Made by a program: the position numbers and the translations under genes. A model generated the notes under the pieces. It was not told where the DNA came from. It worked only from the letters and a program-made list of their open reading frames with translations, and searched no databases. Shown here piece by piece: positions 23,004 through 31,552 of a stretch of DNA of 64,000 nt (position 1 is the stretch's first letter; the number at the start of each line of letters is the position of its first letter). The stretch covers positions 1 through 64,000 of the forward strand of contig CABJAN010000018.1 of assembly GCA_902363515.1 (NCBI GenBank). Direction: 5' to 3'. Origin of the DNA: Bacillota bacterium (GTDB taxonomy: Bacteria > Bacillota > Clostridia > Lachnospirales > Lachnospiraceae).

Positions 23004-23612
23004 TTGACACCAGAAGAATATTATGGGAATGCATTTCCCTTATTAAAGCAGGGAGAAGCCTATTTAAAGTCATTAATAGAAACCTATCCAAATGCCTGTG
23101 CTGAAGATGAACTGCAATCGATTTTATATGTTAAGACAAGAATCAAATCACCGGAAAGTATGATGGGAAAATTAAAAAAACGTGGCCTTATGGAAGACGC
23201 TCATACCGCCCTTCAAAGTACTCATGATGCAATCGGCATCCGGGTCATATGCTCCTTCGTGGAGGAGGTGTACCAGATTGCAAGGTGGCTTGAAAAGAGA
23301 GAAGATATTCAGATCATAGAAAAGAAAGACTATATTTCCTATCCAAAACCAAATGGTTACAGAAGTCTGCATTTGATTGTGCAGTTTGCAGCAAAGAACT
23401 TAAAGAGTATCACTGCAGAAATTCAGCTTCGAACCATTGCCATTGATTTTTGGGCAACGTTAGAGCACCAGATGAAATACAAAAGAAATGTACAGCACGA
23501 AGAAACGATTCGAAAGGAATTAAAGCGGTGTGCGGATGAAATTGCTTCTGTCGATTTATCTATGCAGACCATAAGGGATATTTTGCAGAGTAATATGTGG
23601 AAACAAATATAA
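23004..23612 (+). CDS. Small alarmone synthetase, RelQ/YjbM-like (p)ppGpp synthetase
   Basis: A 202-residue stand-alone synthetase domain without hydrolase or TGS/ACT domains. Motifs in order: RIKSPESMMGKLKKRG, DAIGIRVIC, YPKPNGYRSLHLIV (GTP-binding loop), AEIQLRT and DFWATLEHQMKYKRN. Such enzymes transfer pyrophosphate from ATP to GDP or GTP and often respond to envelope stress. TTG 23004 has a very strong GGGAGGTGAT 3 nt upstream. It lies 24 nt after the last VTC-operon gene on the same strand, so alarmone production may be co-regulated with surface-polymer genes. A strong terminator follows. Confidence 0.9.
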   Translation: MTPEEYYGNAFPLLKQGEAYLKSLIETYPNACAEDELQSILYVKTRIKSPESMMGKLKKRGLMEDAHTALQSTHDAIGIRVICSFVEEVYQIARWLEKREDIQIIEKKDYISYPKPNGYRSLHLIVQFAAKNLKSITAEIQLRTIAIDFWATLEHQMKYKRNVQHEETIRKELKRCADEIASVDLSMQTIRDILQSNMWKQI

Positions 23613-23615
23613 AGG

Positions 23616-23659
23616 GGAATGCCCCCTGACTGTCTGTTTTGGCAGTATGGGGGCATTCC
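23616..23659. terminator. Bidirectional terminator between relQ and the EamA gene
   Basis: Perfect 11-bp stem GGAATGCCCCC/GGGGGCATTCC with a 22-nt loop between two convergent genes. Flanks are moderately T-rich on both strands. Confidence 0.75.
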
Positions 23660-23661
23660 TA

Positions 23662-24582
23662 TTATAGTTTCTTCTTTAAAAATTGTTTTGGATTTATCTG
23701 AGCCAGCAAAATAGCTGCAAACATAAGGACACAGCCAGTAAGCTCTCTGGCAGATAATTTCTCTCCCAAAAGCACCCATCCGGCCAGTACAGAAATCACA
23801 GATTCCAGACTGAGAATCAGGGACGCAATAGTAGGATCCGTGCCTCTTTGACCGATAATCTGGAAGGTGTAGGCAACACCGCAGGAAAGAATACCGGCAT
23901 AGGCAATGGGCAGCCAGGCAGCGCAGATGGAGGACAGCTTTGGTTCTTCATACAGGAACATCAGCACTGCGGAGAGACCTCCTGCAAAAAGAAACTGGAT
24001 GCAGGATAACTTGGTTCCGCTGACTTTTTCTGTGAAATAATCTACCACCATAATGTGCATGGCAAAGGTAAGAGAACACAGCAGAATCAGGAAATCTCCC
24101 TTGCTGATGGAAAAGCTGCCTTTCATGCAGAGAAGGTATAAGCCAACCACTGCAATAAGAACACTGATCCAGATCTTCAATCCTGCTTTTCGTTTCAAAA
24201 AAATACCCAGGACGGGCACCATAATAATATAAAGAGCAGTAATAAACCCAGCTTTTGCAACGGTTGTGTACATGATTCCAACCTGCTGCAGGCTGGTAGA
24301 TACAAACATGAGAAAACCACAGGCAAGACCACCTATGAGTAAATCCTTTGGCCGGTCTTTTGGCATGGCGCTGTTCTTTGCACTGTCTGTCTGCCTGCTA
24401 TTGATACGGTTTAGCAGAAAGACACAGGGGATGAGTACCACCCCTCCAAGAAGAGAGCGCACTGCATTGAAAGTAAAAGGACCTACATAGTCCATCCCGG
24501 CGCTCTGCGCTACGAAAGCAACACCCCAGATAATTGCTGCAACAAACAGCAGCAGAGAATTCTTCGATGATTTTACAGACAT
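23662..24582 (-). CDS. EamA-family (DMT) transporter
   Basis: A 306-residue membrane protein with ten predicted helices in two EamA repeats: the first opens with LLLFVAAIIWGVAFVAQSAG, the second with KGDFLILLCSLTFAMHIMVVDYF. Members export amino acids, drugs or other small metabolites; the substrate is unknown. ATG 24582 (MSVKSSKN) is about 11 nt from GGAG. A TTG 30 nt earlier is in frame but lacks its own ribosome site. It lies downstream of the orphan carB on the same strand, separated by a terminator, and is convergent with relQ. Confidence 0.88.
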   Translation of the reverse strand: MSVKSSKNSLLLFVAAIIWGVAFVAQSAGMDYVGPFTFNAVRSLLGGVVLIPCVFLLNRINSRQTDSAKNSAMPKDRPKDLLIGGLACGFLMFVSTSLQQVGIMYTTVAKAGFITALYIIMVPVLGIFLKRKAGLKIWISVLIAVVGLYLLCMKGSFSISKGDFLILLCSLTFAMHIMVVDYFTEKVSGTKLSCIQFLFAGGLSAVLMFLYEEPKLSSICAAWLPIAYAGILSCGVAYTFQIIGQRGTDPTIASLILSLESVISVLAGWVLLGEKLSARELTGCVLMFAAILLAQINPKQFLKKKL

Positions 24583-24610
24583 TTTCTTTTGTACTCCTTC
24601 ATTTCGATAC

Positions 24611-24651
24611 AAAAAAGGGGCTACTGCATTGTATACAGCAACCCCTTTTTT
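24611..24651 (-). terminator. Terminator of the orphan carB
   Basis: A-run, GGGG and an imperfect stem around CTGTATACAATGCAG, with CCCC and a T6 run. The structure works on both strands; it lies just past the carB stop, so the minus-strand role is clear. Confidence 0.8.
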
Positions 24652-24663
24652 ATCATTCAGATT

Positions 24664-27600
24664 TTATGCGTTTTCCAGAGTTTTGTGATATTCCTGTAAG
24701 GATTTCAGGTTGGAAACCGTCTTGTTCTGTACTGCATGGATTCCTTTTACACTTGCCAGAGCTGCTGACATGGTGGTGATATATGGAATCTTTTTGTTGA
24801 TTGCAGTTTTTCTCAGATAAGAGTCGTCATATTTACTCTGCTTGCCGGATGGAGTGTTGACAATTAAGTCAATTTTTCCATTAATCATAGCATCGTGAAT
24901 GTTTGGACGTCCTTCCTGCATTTTCTTCAGAGTTTCACAAGGTACTCCGTTTTCATTGAAATACTGTGAGCATCCGGAAGTGGAAACAATCTTGAATCCC
25001 AGTTCATGAAGCTGTTTTGCAACTTCCAGAGCGCCTGCGCGGTCATTTTTATTAACACTGACTAAAGCAGTTCCACTAAGAGGAAGTTTAGAACCTGTTG
25101 CTTCCTGAGCTTTGTAGTAAGCCATTCCAAAGGATTCGCTAAGTCCCAGTACCTCACCGGTAGAACGCATTTCCGGTCCCAGAAGAGGGTCAACTTCAGG
25201 GAACATATTAAATGGGAACACAGCCTCTTTTACACCATAGTATGGATGAGCCTGTTCTGTAAAGGTTGTTACATCAGGACGTTCTCCTGTTAATTCGTAA
25301 GCCATAAGTTTGGTAGCAATGTTTGCCATGTTAATGTTGCAAACCTTAGATACCAGAGGTACGGTACGGGAAGCACGTGGATTGGCTTCCAGAACATAAA
25401 CCTTACCTTCACAGATTGCATACTGCATGTTCATAAGACCTACAACACCCATTTCACATGCAATGGCAGTGGTATATTTACGGATTAAAGCCTTATTTTC
25501 TTCTGAAATTTCTACAGAAGGAATTACACATGCAGAGTCACCGGAGTGAATACCAGCCTGCTCAATGTGCTGCATAACAGTAGGAACGAATGCATGAGTA
25601 CCGTCAGAAATAGCATCGGTTTCACATTCCAGCGCATTCTGAAGGAATTTATCCATAAGGATTGGACGTTCCGGTGTCACATCAATAGCAGCAGCCATGT
25701 AGTTTCTCAGCATATCATCATCGTAAACAACTTCCATGCCGCGTCCGCCTAATACATAAGAAGGACGAACCATCATAGGATAACCAATGCGGTGTGCGAT
25801 TTCCAGAGCTTCTTCTACATTGACAGCCATTCCTGATTCCGGCATAGGAATTTCCAGCTTGTGCATCATTGCATTGAATAAGTCACGGTCTTCTGCCATG
25901 TCAATGACAGCAGGAGAAGTTCCCAGGATATGAGCGCCGCGTCTTTCCAGTTCTGCCGCAATGTTCAGAGGAGTCTGTCCGCCGAATTGAACAATAATAC
26001 CAAGTGGTTTTTCTTTATTGTAAATGGACATAACGTCTTCTACAGTCAGAGGCTCAAAATACAGTTTATCAGAAGTATCGTAGTCTGTAGAAACAGTTTC
26101 CGGGTTACAGTTTACCATGATAGTTTCAAAGCCTAACTCTCTTAAAGTAAGAGCAGCGTGTACACAGCAGTAGTCAAATTCGATACCCTGTCCGATACGG
26201 TTTGGACCGCCGCCAAGAACCATAACTTTTCTGCCATTTGATACAGGAGTCTTGTCTTCTCCGATATAAGTGGAGTAGTAGTAAGCAGTCGGATCTTTGA
26301 CACCGCTTACCGGTACTGCATCCCAGCGTTCCTGCATGCCAAGAGCTTCTCTGCGTTTGAACAATTCCCATTCGTCTGTTTCCAGAAGCTGTGCCAGATA
26401 TTTATCAGAGAAACCATCTTTTTTCGCCTGAATCAGCAGTTCATCCGGAAGTTCCTGTCCTTTGTAGGAAAGGATCTTTTCTTCTTCGTCTACCAGTTCT
26501 TTCATCTGTTCTAAGAACCACATTTTGATGTAAGTCATTTTGTGAAGTTCTTCCAGAGGAGCGCCTTTGCGGATTGCTTCATATAAGATAAACTGTCTTT
26601 CGCTGGTTGGCTCTGCCAGTTTTGCATACAATTCATCTAAGGTAAGTTCATGAAGGTCTTTCATAAAACCAAGACCATAGCAGCCTTTTTCCAGAGAACG
26701 GATGGCTTTCTGGAGAGCTTCCTTGTAGTTCTTACCAATGGACATAACTTCGCCTACAGCTTTCATCTGAGTACCCAGTTTGTCCTGAGCGCCTTTGAAT
26801 TTTTCAAATGCCCAGCGGGCAAATTTAATTACTACATAGTCGCCGGATGGTTTGTATTTATCCAGAGTTCCTTCTTTCCAGTATGGAATTTCATCCAGAG
26901 TAAGTCCTGCAGCAAGAAGAGCAGATACATAGGCAATAGGGAATCCGGTTGCTTTACTTGCAAGAGCAGAAGAACGTGAAGTTCTTGGGTTGATTTCAAT
27001 AATTACTACACGGTCTGATACCGGATCATGTGCAAACTGTACGTTTGTACCACCGATAACGCCTACGGACTCTACAATAGCGTGAGCCTGTTTTTCCAGA
27101 CGATCCTGCAGTTCCTGTGAAATGGTGAGCATAGGAGCAGAGCAGAAGGAATCACCAGTATGAATACCAACCGGGTCAATGTTTTCAATGAAGCACACAG
27201 AAACTTTGTTTCCTTTGGCATCACGTACAACTTCTACTTCCAGTTCTTCCCATCCCAGAATAGATTCTTCTACCAGAACCTGGTTAATCATAGAAGCAGC
27301 AATACCTCTTGCGGCAACTTTCTTTAATTCTTCTTCATTATAAACAAGTCCACCGCCAGTACCGCCCATGGTATAAGCAGGACGGATAACGCAAGGATAA
27401 CCAAGATCTTTGGCAATGTTTACTGCTTCTTCTACAGAATAAGCAGGAGCGCTTCTTGCCATTTCAACACCAAGCTCATCCATGGCTTTTTTGAATTCGA
27501 TACGGTCTTCTCCGCGGCTGATGGCATCTACCTGAACACCGATAACTTCTACATGATATTTGTCTAACACACCAGCGTGATACAATTCTTCACAGAGATT

Positions 27601-27888
27601 AAGACCTGACTGTCCTCCCAGGTTTGGAAGAAGGGCATCGGGTCTTTCTTTTTCAATAATCTCAGTGAGACGGTCTACGTTTAAGGGTTCAATGTAAGTT
27701 ACATCTGCTGTGGAAGGGTCGGTCATAATAGTAGCCGGGTTTGAGTTTACTAAGACGATTTCATATCCAAGATTTCTCAAGGCTTTACATGCCTGTGTAC
27801 CGGAGTAGTCAAATTCGCAAGCCTGGCCAATGATGATAGGACCGGAACCGATAATAAGAATTTTGTTAATATCACTTCTCTTTGGCAT
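24664..27888 (-). CDS. carB: Carbamoyl-phosphate synthase large subunit, orphan copy
   Basis: A full-length 1074-residue large subunit. The N-terminal carboxyphosphate half begins MPKRSDINKILIIGSGPIIIGQACEFDYSG, the second ATP-grasp half repeats with KVMVLGGGPNRIGQGIEFDY near residue 550, and a C-terminal methylglyoxal-synthase-like allosteric domain starts at about 930. It makes carbamoyl phosphate from bicarbonate, ATP and glutamine-derived ammonia, for pyrimidines or arginine. No carA lies next to it, while a complete carAB occurs at 57586-61849. It may borrow that CarA, have a distant partner, or use free ammonia. GGAGG lies about 7 nt before ATG 27888. It is flanked by its own terminator. 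Confidence 0.95.
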   Translation of the reverse strand: MPKRSDINKILIIGSGPIIIGQACEFDYSGTQACKALRNLGYEIVLVNSNPATIMTDPSTADVTYIEPLNVDRLTEIIEKERPDALLPNLGGQSGLNLCEELYHAGVLDKYHVEVIGVQVDAISRGEDRIEFKKAMDELGVEMARSAPAYSVEEAVNIAKDLGYPCVIRPAYTMGGTGGGLVYNEEELKKVAARGIAASMINQVLVEESILGWEELEVEVVRDAKGNKVSVCFIENIDPVGIHTGDSFCSAPMLTISQELQDRLEKQAHAIVESVGVIGGTNVQFAHDPVSDRVVIIEINPRTSRSSALASKATGFPIAYVSALLAAGLTLDEIPYWKEGTLDKYKPSGDYVVIKFARWAFEKFKGAQDKLGTQMKAVGEVMSIGKNYKEALQKAIRSLEKGCYGLGFMKDLHELTLDELYAKLAEPTSERQFILYEAIRKGAPLEELHKMTYIKMWFLEQMKELVDEEEKILSYKGQELPDELLIQAKKDGFSDKYLAQLLETDEWELFKRREALGMQERWDAVPVSGVKDPTAYYYSTYIGEDKTPVSNGRKVMVLGGGPNRIGQGIEFDYCCVHAALTLRELGFETIMVNCNPETVSTDYDTSDKLYFEPLTVEDVMSIYNKEKPLGIIVQFGGQTPLNIAAELERRGAHILGTSPAVIDMAEDRDLFNAMMHKLEIPMPESGMAVNVEEALEIAHRIGYPMMVRPSYVLGGRGMEVVYDDDMLRNYMAAAIDVTPERPILMDKFLQNALECETDAISDGTHAFVPTVMQHIEQAGIHSGDSACVIPSVEISEENKALIRKYTTAIACEMGVVGLMNMQYAICEGKVYVLEANPRASRTVPLVSKVCNINMANIATKLMAYELTGERPDVTTFTEQAHPYYGVKEAVFPFNMFPEVDPLLGPEMRSTGEVLGLSESFGMAYYKAQEATGSKLPLSGTALVSVNKNDRAGALEVAKQLHELGFKIVSTSGCSQYFNENGVPCETLKKMQEGRPNIHDAMINGKIDLIVNTPSGKQSKYDDSYLRKTAINKKIPYITTMSAALASVKGIHAVQNKTVSNLKSLQEYHKTLENA

Positions 27889-28008
27889 AAAGAACCTCCA
27901 TAATATATTTTTATTGTACCATTAGTTTAATCAGGACAAGTATAACACCACAAACTTGCAGACGCAAGAAAAAATATCAGATTCACAGAGGATATTGAAA
28001 GGATTTTC

Positions 28009-28037
28009 TTTACCTCCATAAAATTTCCTGTTATACT
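28009..28037 (+). promoter_or_regulatory. Probable promoter of the ABC exporter operon
   Basis: TTTACC (28009-28014) and TATACT (28032-28037) with 17-bp spacing. The 225-bp spacer 27889-28113 also holds the divergent carB start region, where TACAAT is visible on the minus strand but no good -35. Confidence 0.5.
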
Positions 28038-28113
28038 AAGGTACAAAGCTGTAAATTTTTATACAATTATGTGCAAAGTCAAAAACTATCAGAGAAAAGA
28101 GGGAGGATTTTCT

Positions 28114-28818
28114 ATGATTGAAGTGAAGAACCTGACAAAATATTACAGAGGTGTTTTGGCACCAGCAGTAAAAAACGTTTCTTTTTGTGCAAATCCCGGG
28201 GAAATTACCATTTTACTGGGGCCAAATGGGGCGGGGAAATCCACAACCATTAAAAGTATTGTAAATCTTCTAAATTACAATGGAAAAATTTTCATCTGCG
28301 GTTATCCAAATGATTCTATGGAAGCCAAAAAGTGTTTTGGTTATGTTCCGGAAGTGCCTATGCTGTATGACCTGCTGACTGTGGATGAGACCATGGAATT
28401 TATTGGAAAGGCTTACCGGCTTCCTGATTATAAGGAAGTGGGAGAGCATTACCTGGAATTGTTTCAGCTTTCGGAGCAAAGAGGAAAACTGGCAAAAGAG
28501 CTGAGTAAGGGAATGCGGCAAAAGCTCAGCATGATTCTGGCTCTGCTGATTCAGCCCAAAGCCCTGCTGGTTGATGAACCTATGGTAGGTCTGGACCCGG
28601 CCAGTATTGAAGAGCTTCTTCAGCTTTTTGTGGCTTTGAAGCAGCAGGGAACATCAATTTTAATCAGTACTCACATTATTGATGTGGTCAATGACATCTG
28701 GGACTGCGCCCACATTATGAATAAGGGAGAGATTGTAAGAAGCATCCGAAGAGGAGAAGAGGGAAGTGAAACTCTGAAACAGATTTTCTTTGAAACCACA
28801 ACGGAGGAATCTGTATGA
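28114..28818 (+). CDS. ABC transporter ATP-binding protein
   Basis: A 234-residue ABC ATPase: Walker A GPNGAGKST, signature LSKGMRQKLS, Walker B ALLVDEPMVGLD and switch histidine in STHIID. The N-terminal MIEVKNLTKYYRG is the usual start; GGGAGG lies 8 nt before ATG 28114, so an earlier ATG at 28069 is unlikely. It overlaps the permease start as ATGA and forms an exporter with it. The substrate is unknown. The family is the one that works with large export permeases of Firmicutes, often for peptides or envelope components. Confidence 0.9.
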   Translation: MIEVKNLTKYYRGVLAPAVKNVSFCANPGEITILLGPNGAGKSTTIKSIVNLLNYNGKIFICGYPNDSMEAKKCFGYVPEVPMLYDLLTVDETMEFIGKAYRLPDYKEVGEHYLELFQLSEQRGKLAKELSKGMRQKLSMILALLIQPKALLVDEPMVGLDPASIEELLQLFVALKQQGTSILISTHIIDVVNDIWDCAHIMNKGEIVRSIRRGEEGSETLKQIFFETTTEESV

Positions 28819-30377
28819 AGTCATTAGTTTATTTATCTATGATGAAATGGAAGGGAACTATCCGCAATCAGTTCCGCAGCATCGGTTCCGGTATTCTTAC
28901 TATTTTTATGGTGCTTTTATATGGAGGACTTTTTGTGGCAGTGTTTCTGATTCCTTCGGATGCCATGCGGGAAGTCATGAATATGCAGTTTAATACAGCC
29001 TTGCTTATGGGACTGGGGGTGCTGGCTCTTTTATGTGTGACGGTTTTCATGAATAAGAGGAAAGCGCTGGTATATGATACGGATGCGTTCTATCTCTTTG
29101 CAGGCCCCTATACCAGAAAACAGATAAATTGCTTTATTCTTGTGCAGACCTGGTTTCAGTCTGCCATATATGGTTTAATATGTTCCTACATCACAGCCAT
29201 GATGTCCTTTGGCAGTGGCTTTACAGTGTCCATGATGCTGTTTTCTTTTGTGGTATATTGGCTGATTATGGCATTTTTCCTCACCCTTACAGATTATATT
29301 TATCTCTGGTCCTTAGTGAAGAAGAAACATGAAATCTGGAATTATGTGGTTGTGCTGCTTGTGGTCTTTTCGGCAGCGGCTGTGTTCTTTTTGTCTGTAC
29401 AGCGTACAGGTTATGATTGGAAAAATGGATATATGGATTTTGCCCTGAGCCGGGAGTTTTATATGGTACCTTTCTTTGGATGGGGGAAATGGGCAATCAA
29501 TGCTTTTAGCCAGGGAAATTATTTGTCTATGCTTTGGGGAATCCTGCTGCTTGGTGGATGCAATCTGGTATTGGGCATTTTGTTTTTGCATTTTCAGAAG
29601 GATATTGTGGAACAGGCAGTGGAAGACGCTCAGTCTGTCAGTGACTATATGCGCAAGGTGCGGGCAAACAAAGGAAATTCCATTATGGATACTAAAAAAG
29701 TGAAACGCATCAAAGGGGAGTTTCCAGAGGGGGCCAAAGCCATTTTTTATAAGAATATGCTGATGATGCGGAAAACCGGAAATTTTTTGCGCAGGCAGGA
29801 TATTTTTGTGATTGTGCTATATTTTGTGATTAGCTATGTGTGTATGCCAGGTCACCGGTTTTATATGTTCTGTTATATGATGATGATTTGGATGTTTGGC
29901 TTAATGAATGATGCAGAGCTTTTGGGAGATTTGAAAAATTATCAGATTTATTTGATTCCGGAAAAGCCTTTGAAAAAGCTGGTCTATGCCGTGATTCCGG
30001 CTTATCTGAAAATCGGAATCATTCTGGGAACTGCCATTGTGTTTGCCGGAGTTTTAAACCGTATGCCGGTTCTGGATATTGTGCAGTATGTACTCATGCT
30101 TTTGGGCTATGCCATGATTTTTCTGGCAGGAACAGTGCTGTCTGTGAGGCTTTTGAAGAGCCGCACCAATGTGATGATGGAAAATCTTCTGCGGATGCTG
30201 ATTATTTTAGTGTGCGCCATTCCTTCCGGAGCGTTGGGCGTTCTTTGCTATTTTATTTTCAGAGATTTGAATATGATTGTAATGGTGGTTTCCATTATTA
30301 CCCTGGTGCTGAATTTTGCGGTATCTGGTTTGATTATTATTGCCTGCCAGGGTATGATGAATGGAAAACAGATGTAG
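28815..30377 (+). CDS. Putative ABC exporter membrane protein
   Basis: A 520-residue membrane protein with about 11-12 helices arranged in two blocks separated by a cytoplasmic, lysine-rich stretch (about 265-310, including KVRANKGNSIMDTKKVKRIKG). It resembles the putative ABC exporter family (PF16962, from memory) that always pairs with an ATPase gene. ATG 28815 overlaps the ATPase stop. It probably forms the transmembrane dimer of the exporter. Hydrophobic segments end near the C-terminus with no extra domain. The substrate is unknown. Confidence 0.8.
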   Translation: MKSLVYLSMMKWKGTIRNQFRSIGSGILTIFMVLLYGGLFVAVFLIPSDAMREVMNMQFNTALLMGLGVLALLCVTVFMNKRKALVYDTDAFYLFAGPYTRKQINCFILVQTWFQSAIYGLICSYITAMMSFGSGFTVSMMLFSFVVYWLIMAFFLTLTDYIYLWSLVKKKHEIWNYVVVLLVVFSAAAVFFLSVQRTGYDWKNGYMDFALSREFYMVPFFGWGKWAINAFSQGNYLSMLWGILLLGGCNLVLGILFLHFQKDIVEQAVEDAQSVSDYMRKVRANKGNSIMDTKKVKRIKGEFPEGAKAIFYKNMLMMRKTGNFLRRQDIFVIVLYFVISYVCMPGHRFYMFCYMMMIWMFGLMNDAELLGDLKNYQIYLIPEKPLKKLVYAVIPAYLKIGIILGTAIVFAGVLNRMPVLDIVQYVLMLLGYAMIFLAGTVLSVRLLKSRTNVMMENLLRMLIILVCAIPSGALGVLCYFIFRDLNMIVMVVSIITLVLNFAVSGLIIIACQGMMNGKQM

Positions 30378-30386
30378 GAGGTTAAG

Positions 30387-31409
30387 ATGCTAGGAACAAA
30401 GGATGAAATCAGGATTGAACAGGCAATTGTACATATTTTGGACTCCTCTCTTGGAATGCCTGTACTGTCCGATGTGGTACTGGACTGTGGATCTGATTTT
30501 TCGGATTTTTTGAAAGGGCATATTTTCAAAGTGGATTCCAGTGACGAAATCAGAAGCTGTACCTTTCAGGAGGAATCTTTGGTGTTTCATCTGGCAGAGG
30601 AATGGAATCCAGAGAAGTTTATTGAGATTACCCAGAAAATTGCCGGAGAGTTATATACCATTATGAACCAGAATATTGATATTCCGGCGGCAGATTTGCT
30701 GGCTGTGGAGTATCGGGTGGAGAAACATAGATATCTGGCGCTTCTGAAAATGAATTATAAAACGTCTTATACCCATATGACAAACTCAGACCCCTGGGGG
30801 AATAATAATGATATTATTATGCAAAAAGCCATTTTGCCGGGAGAGACACAGAAGCTTTCCGAGGCAGCCCTTATTGATCTGGAAGCGCCTCAGTATGTCC
30901 GGCTGGTGGAGAAGAAATATGATGTGAATGGGGTAAAGACAAACTATTTTTCCAAGCTGTTTTTAAAATGCAGCGGAGCTTTATCTTCTAAAACCAAGCT
31001 GGCCATTGTGAACAAAGCAGTGGAAGAGGTGCAGAAAAAGTATTTCAATGAATCGGAGCAGTTTGAAGTGCGGATGGAAACCAAAAGCATTCTCAATGAA
31101 GAATTTACCCAGCAGGGAGGCTTTGAGGTGCCGGTAGTCATTGACAAGATTTTTAAGGAACATCCGGAAATGAAGGAAGAGGTTCAGGAAAAACTGGAGA
31201 AATATAATCTGAAGGAAGCTACCGTGGAGCCTCAGAATCCCAATACCACCAAGAAATTTACGAAACAACATTTAATGACCGATACGGGAATTGAACTGAA
31301 AATTCCTATGGAAGAGTATAACAATAAGGATAGAATCGAATTTATTACCAACCCGGATGGAACAATTTCTGTTTTGATTAAAAATATTGGGAGTATTGAA
31401 AGCCGCTAA
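30387..31409 (+). CDS. Nucleoid-associated protein, NdpA/YejK family
   Basis: A 340-residue soluble protein of the 37-kDa nucleoid-associated family. The N-terminus begins with EIRIEQAIVHILDSSLG, and the central HRYLALLKMNYKTSYTH segment and FLKCSGALSSKTKLAI fit the family. In gamma-proteobacteria NdpA binds the nucleoid; clostridial members are poorly studied. AGGAGG lies about 7 nt before ATG 30387, 9 nt after the ABC permease stop, so it is probably in the same transcript, with no evident functional link. Confidence 0.8.
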   Translation: MLGTKDEIRIEQAIVHILDSSLGMPVLSDVVLDCGSDFSDFLKGHIFKVDSSDEIRSCTFQEESLVFHLAEEWNPEKFIEITQKIAGELYTIMNQNIDIPAADLLAVEYRVEKHRYLALLKMNYKTSYTHMTNSDPWGNNNDIIMQKAILPGETQKLSEAALIDLEAPQYVRLVEKKYDVNGVKTNYFSKLFLKCSGALSSKTKLAIVNKAVEEVQKKYFNESEQFEVRMETKSILNEEFTQQGGFEVPVVIDKIFKEHPEMKEEVQEKLEKYNLKEATVEPQNPNTTKKFTKQHLMTDTGIELKIPMEEYNNKDRIEFITNPDGTISVLIKNIGSIESR

Positions 31410-31429
31410 AGAAAATATGAAAATCAACC

Positions 31430-31458
31430 TTGAGATTCAGAAAAAATCATGGTATAAT
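31430..31458 (+). promoter_or_regulatory. Promoter of the NSS transporter gene
   Basis: TTGAGA (31430-31435) and a consensus TATAAT (31453-31458) with 17-bp spacing, about 95 bp before the start codon. The remaining leader shows no clear terminator or riboswitch. Confidence 0.7.
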
Positions 31459-31552
31459 TTCGGCATAACGTCTGTTTGAAGTGTTTATGTGCTAATGAAT
31501 TAAAATATTAACTTATTACAGGCGAAGAGAAGAAATAGAAGAGGTAATGAAA

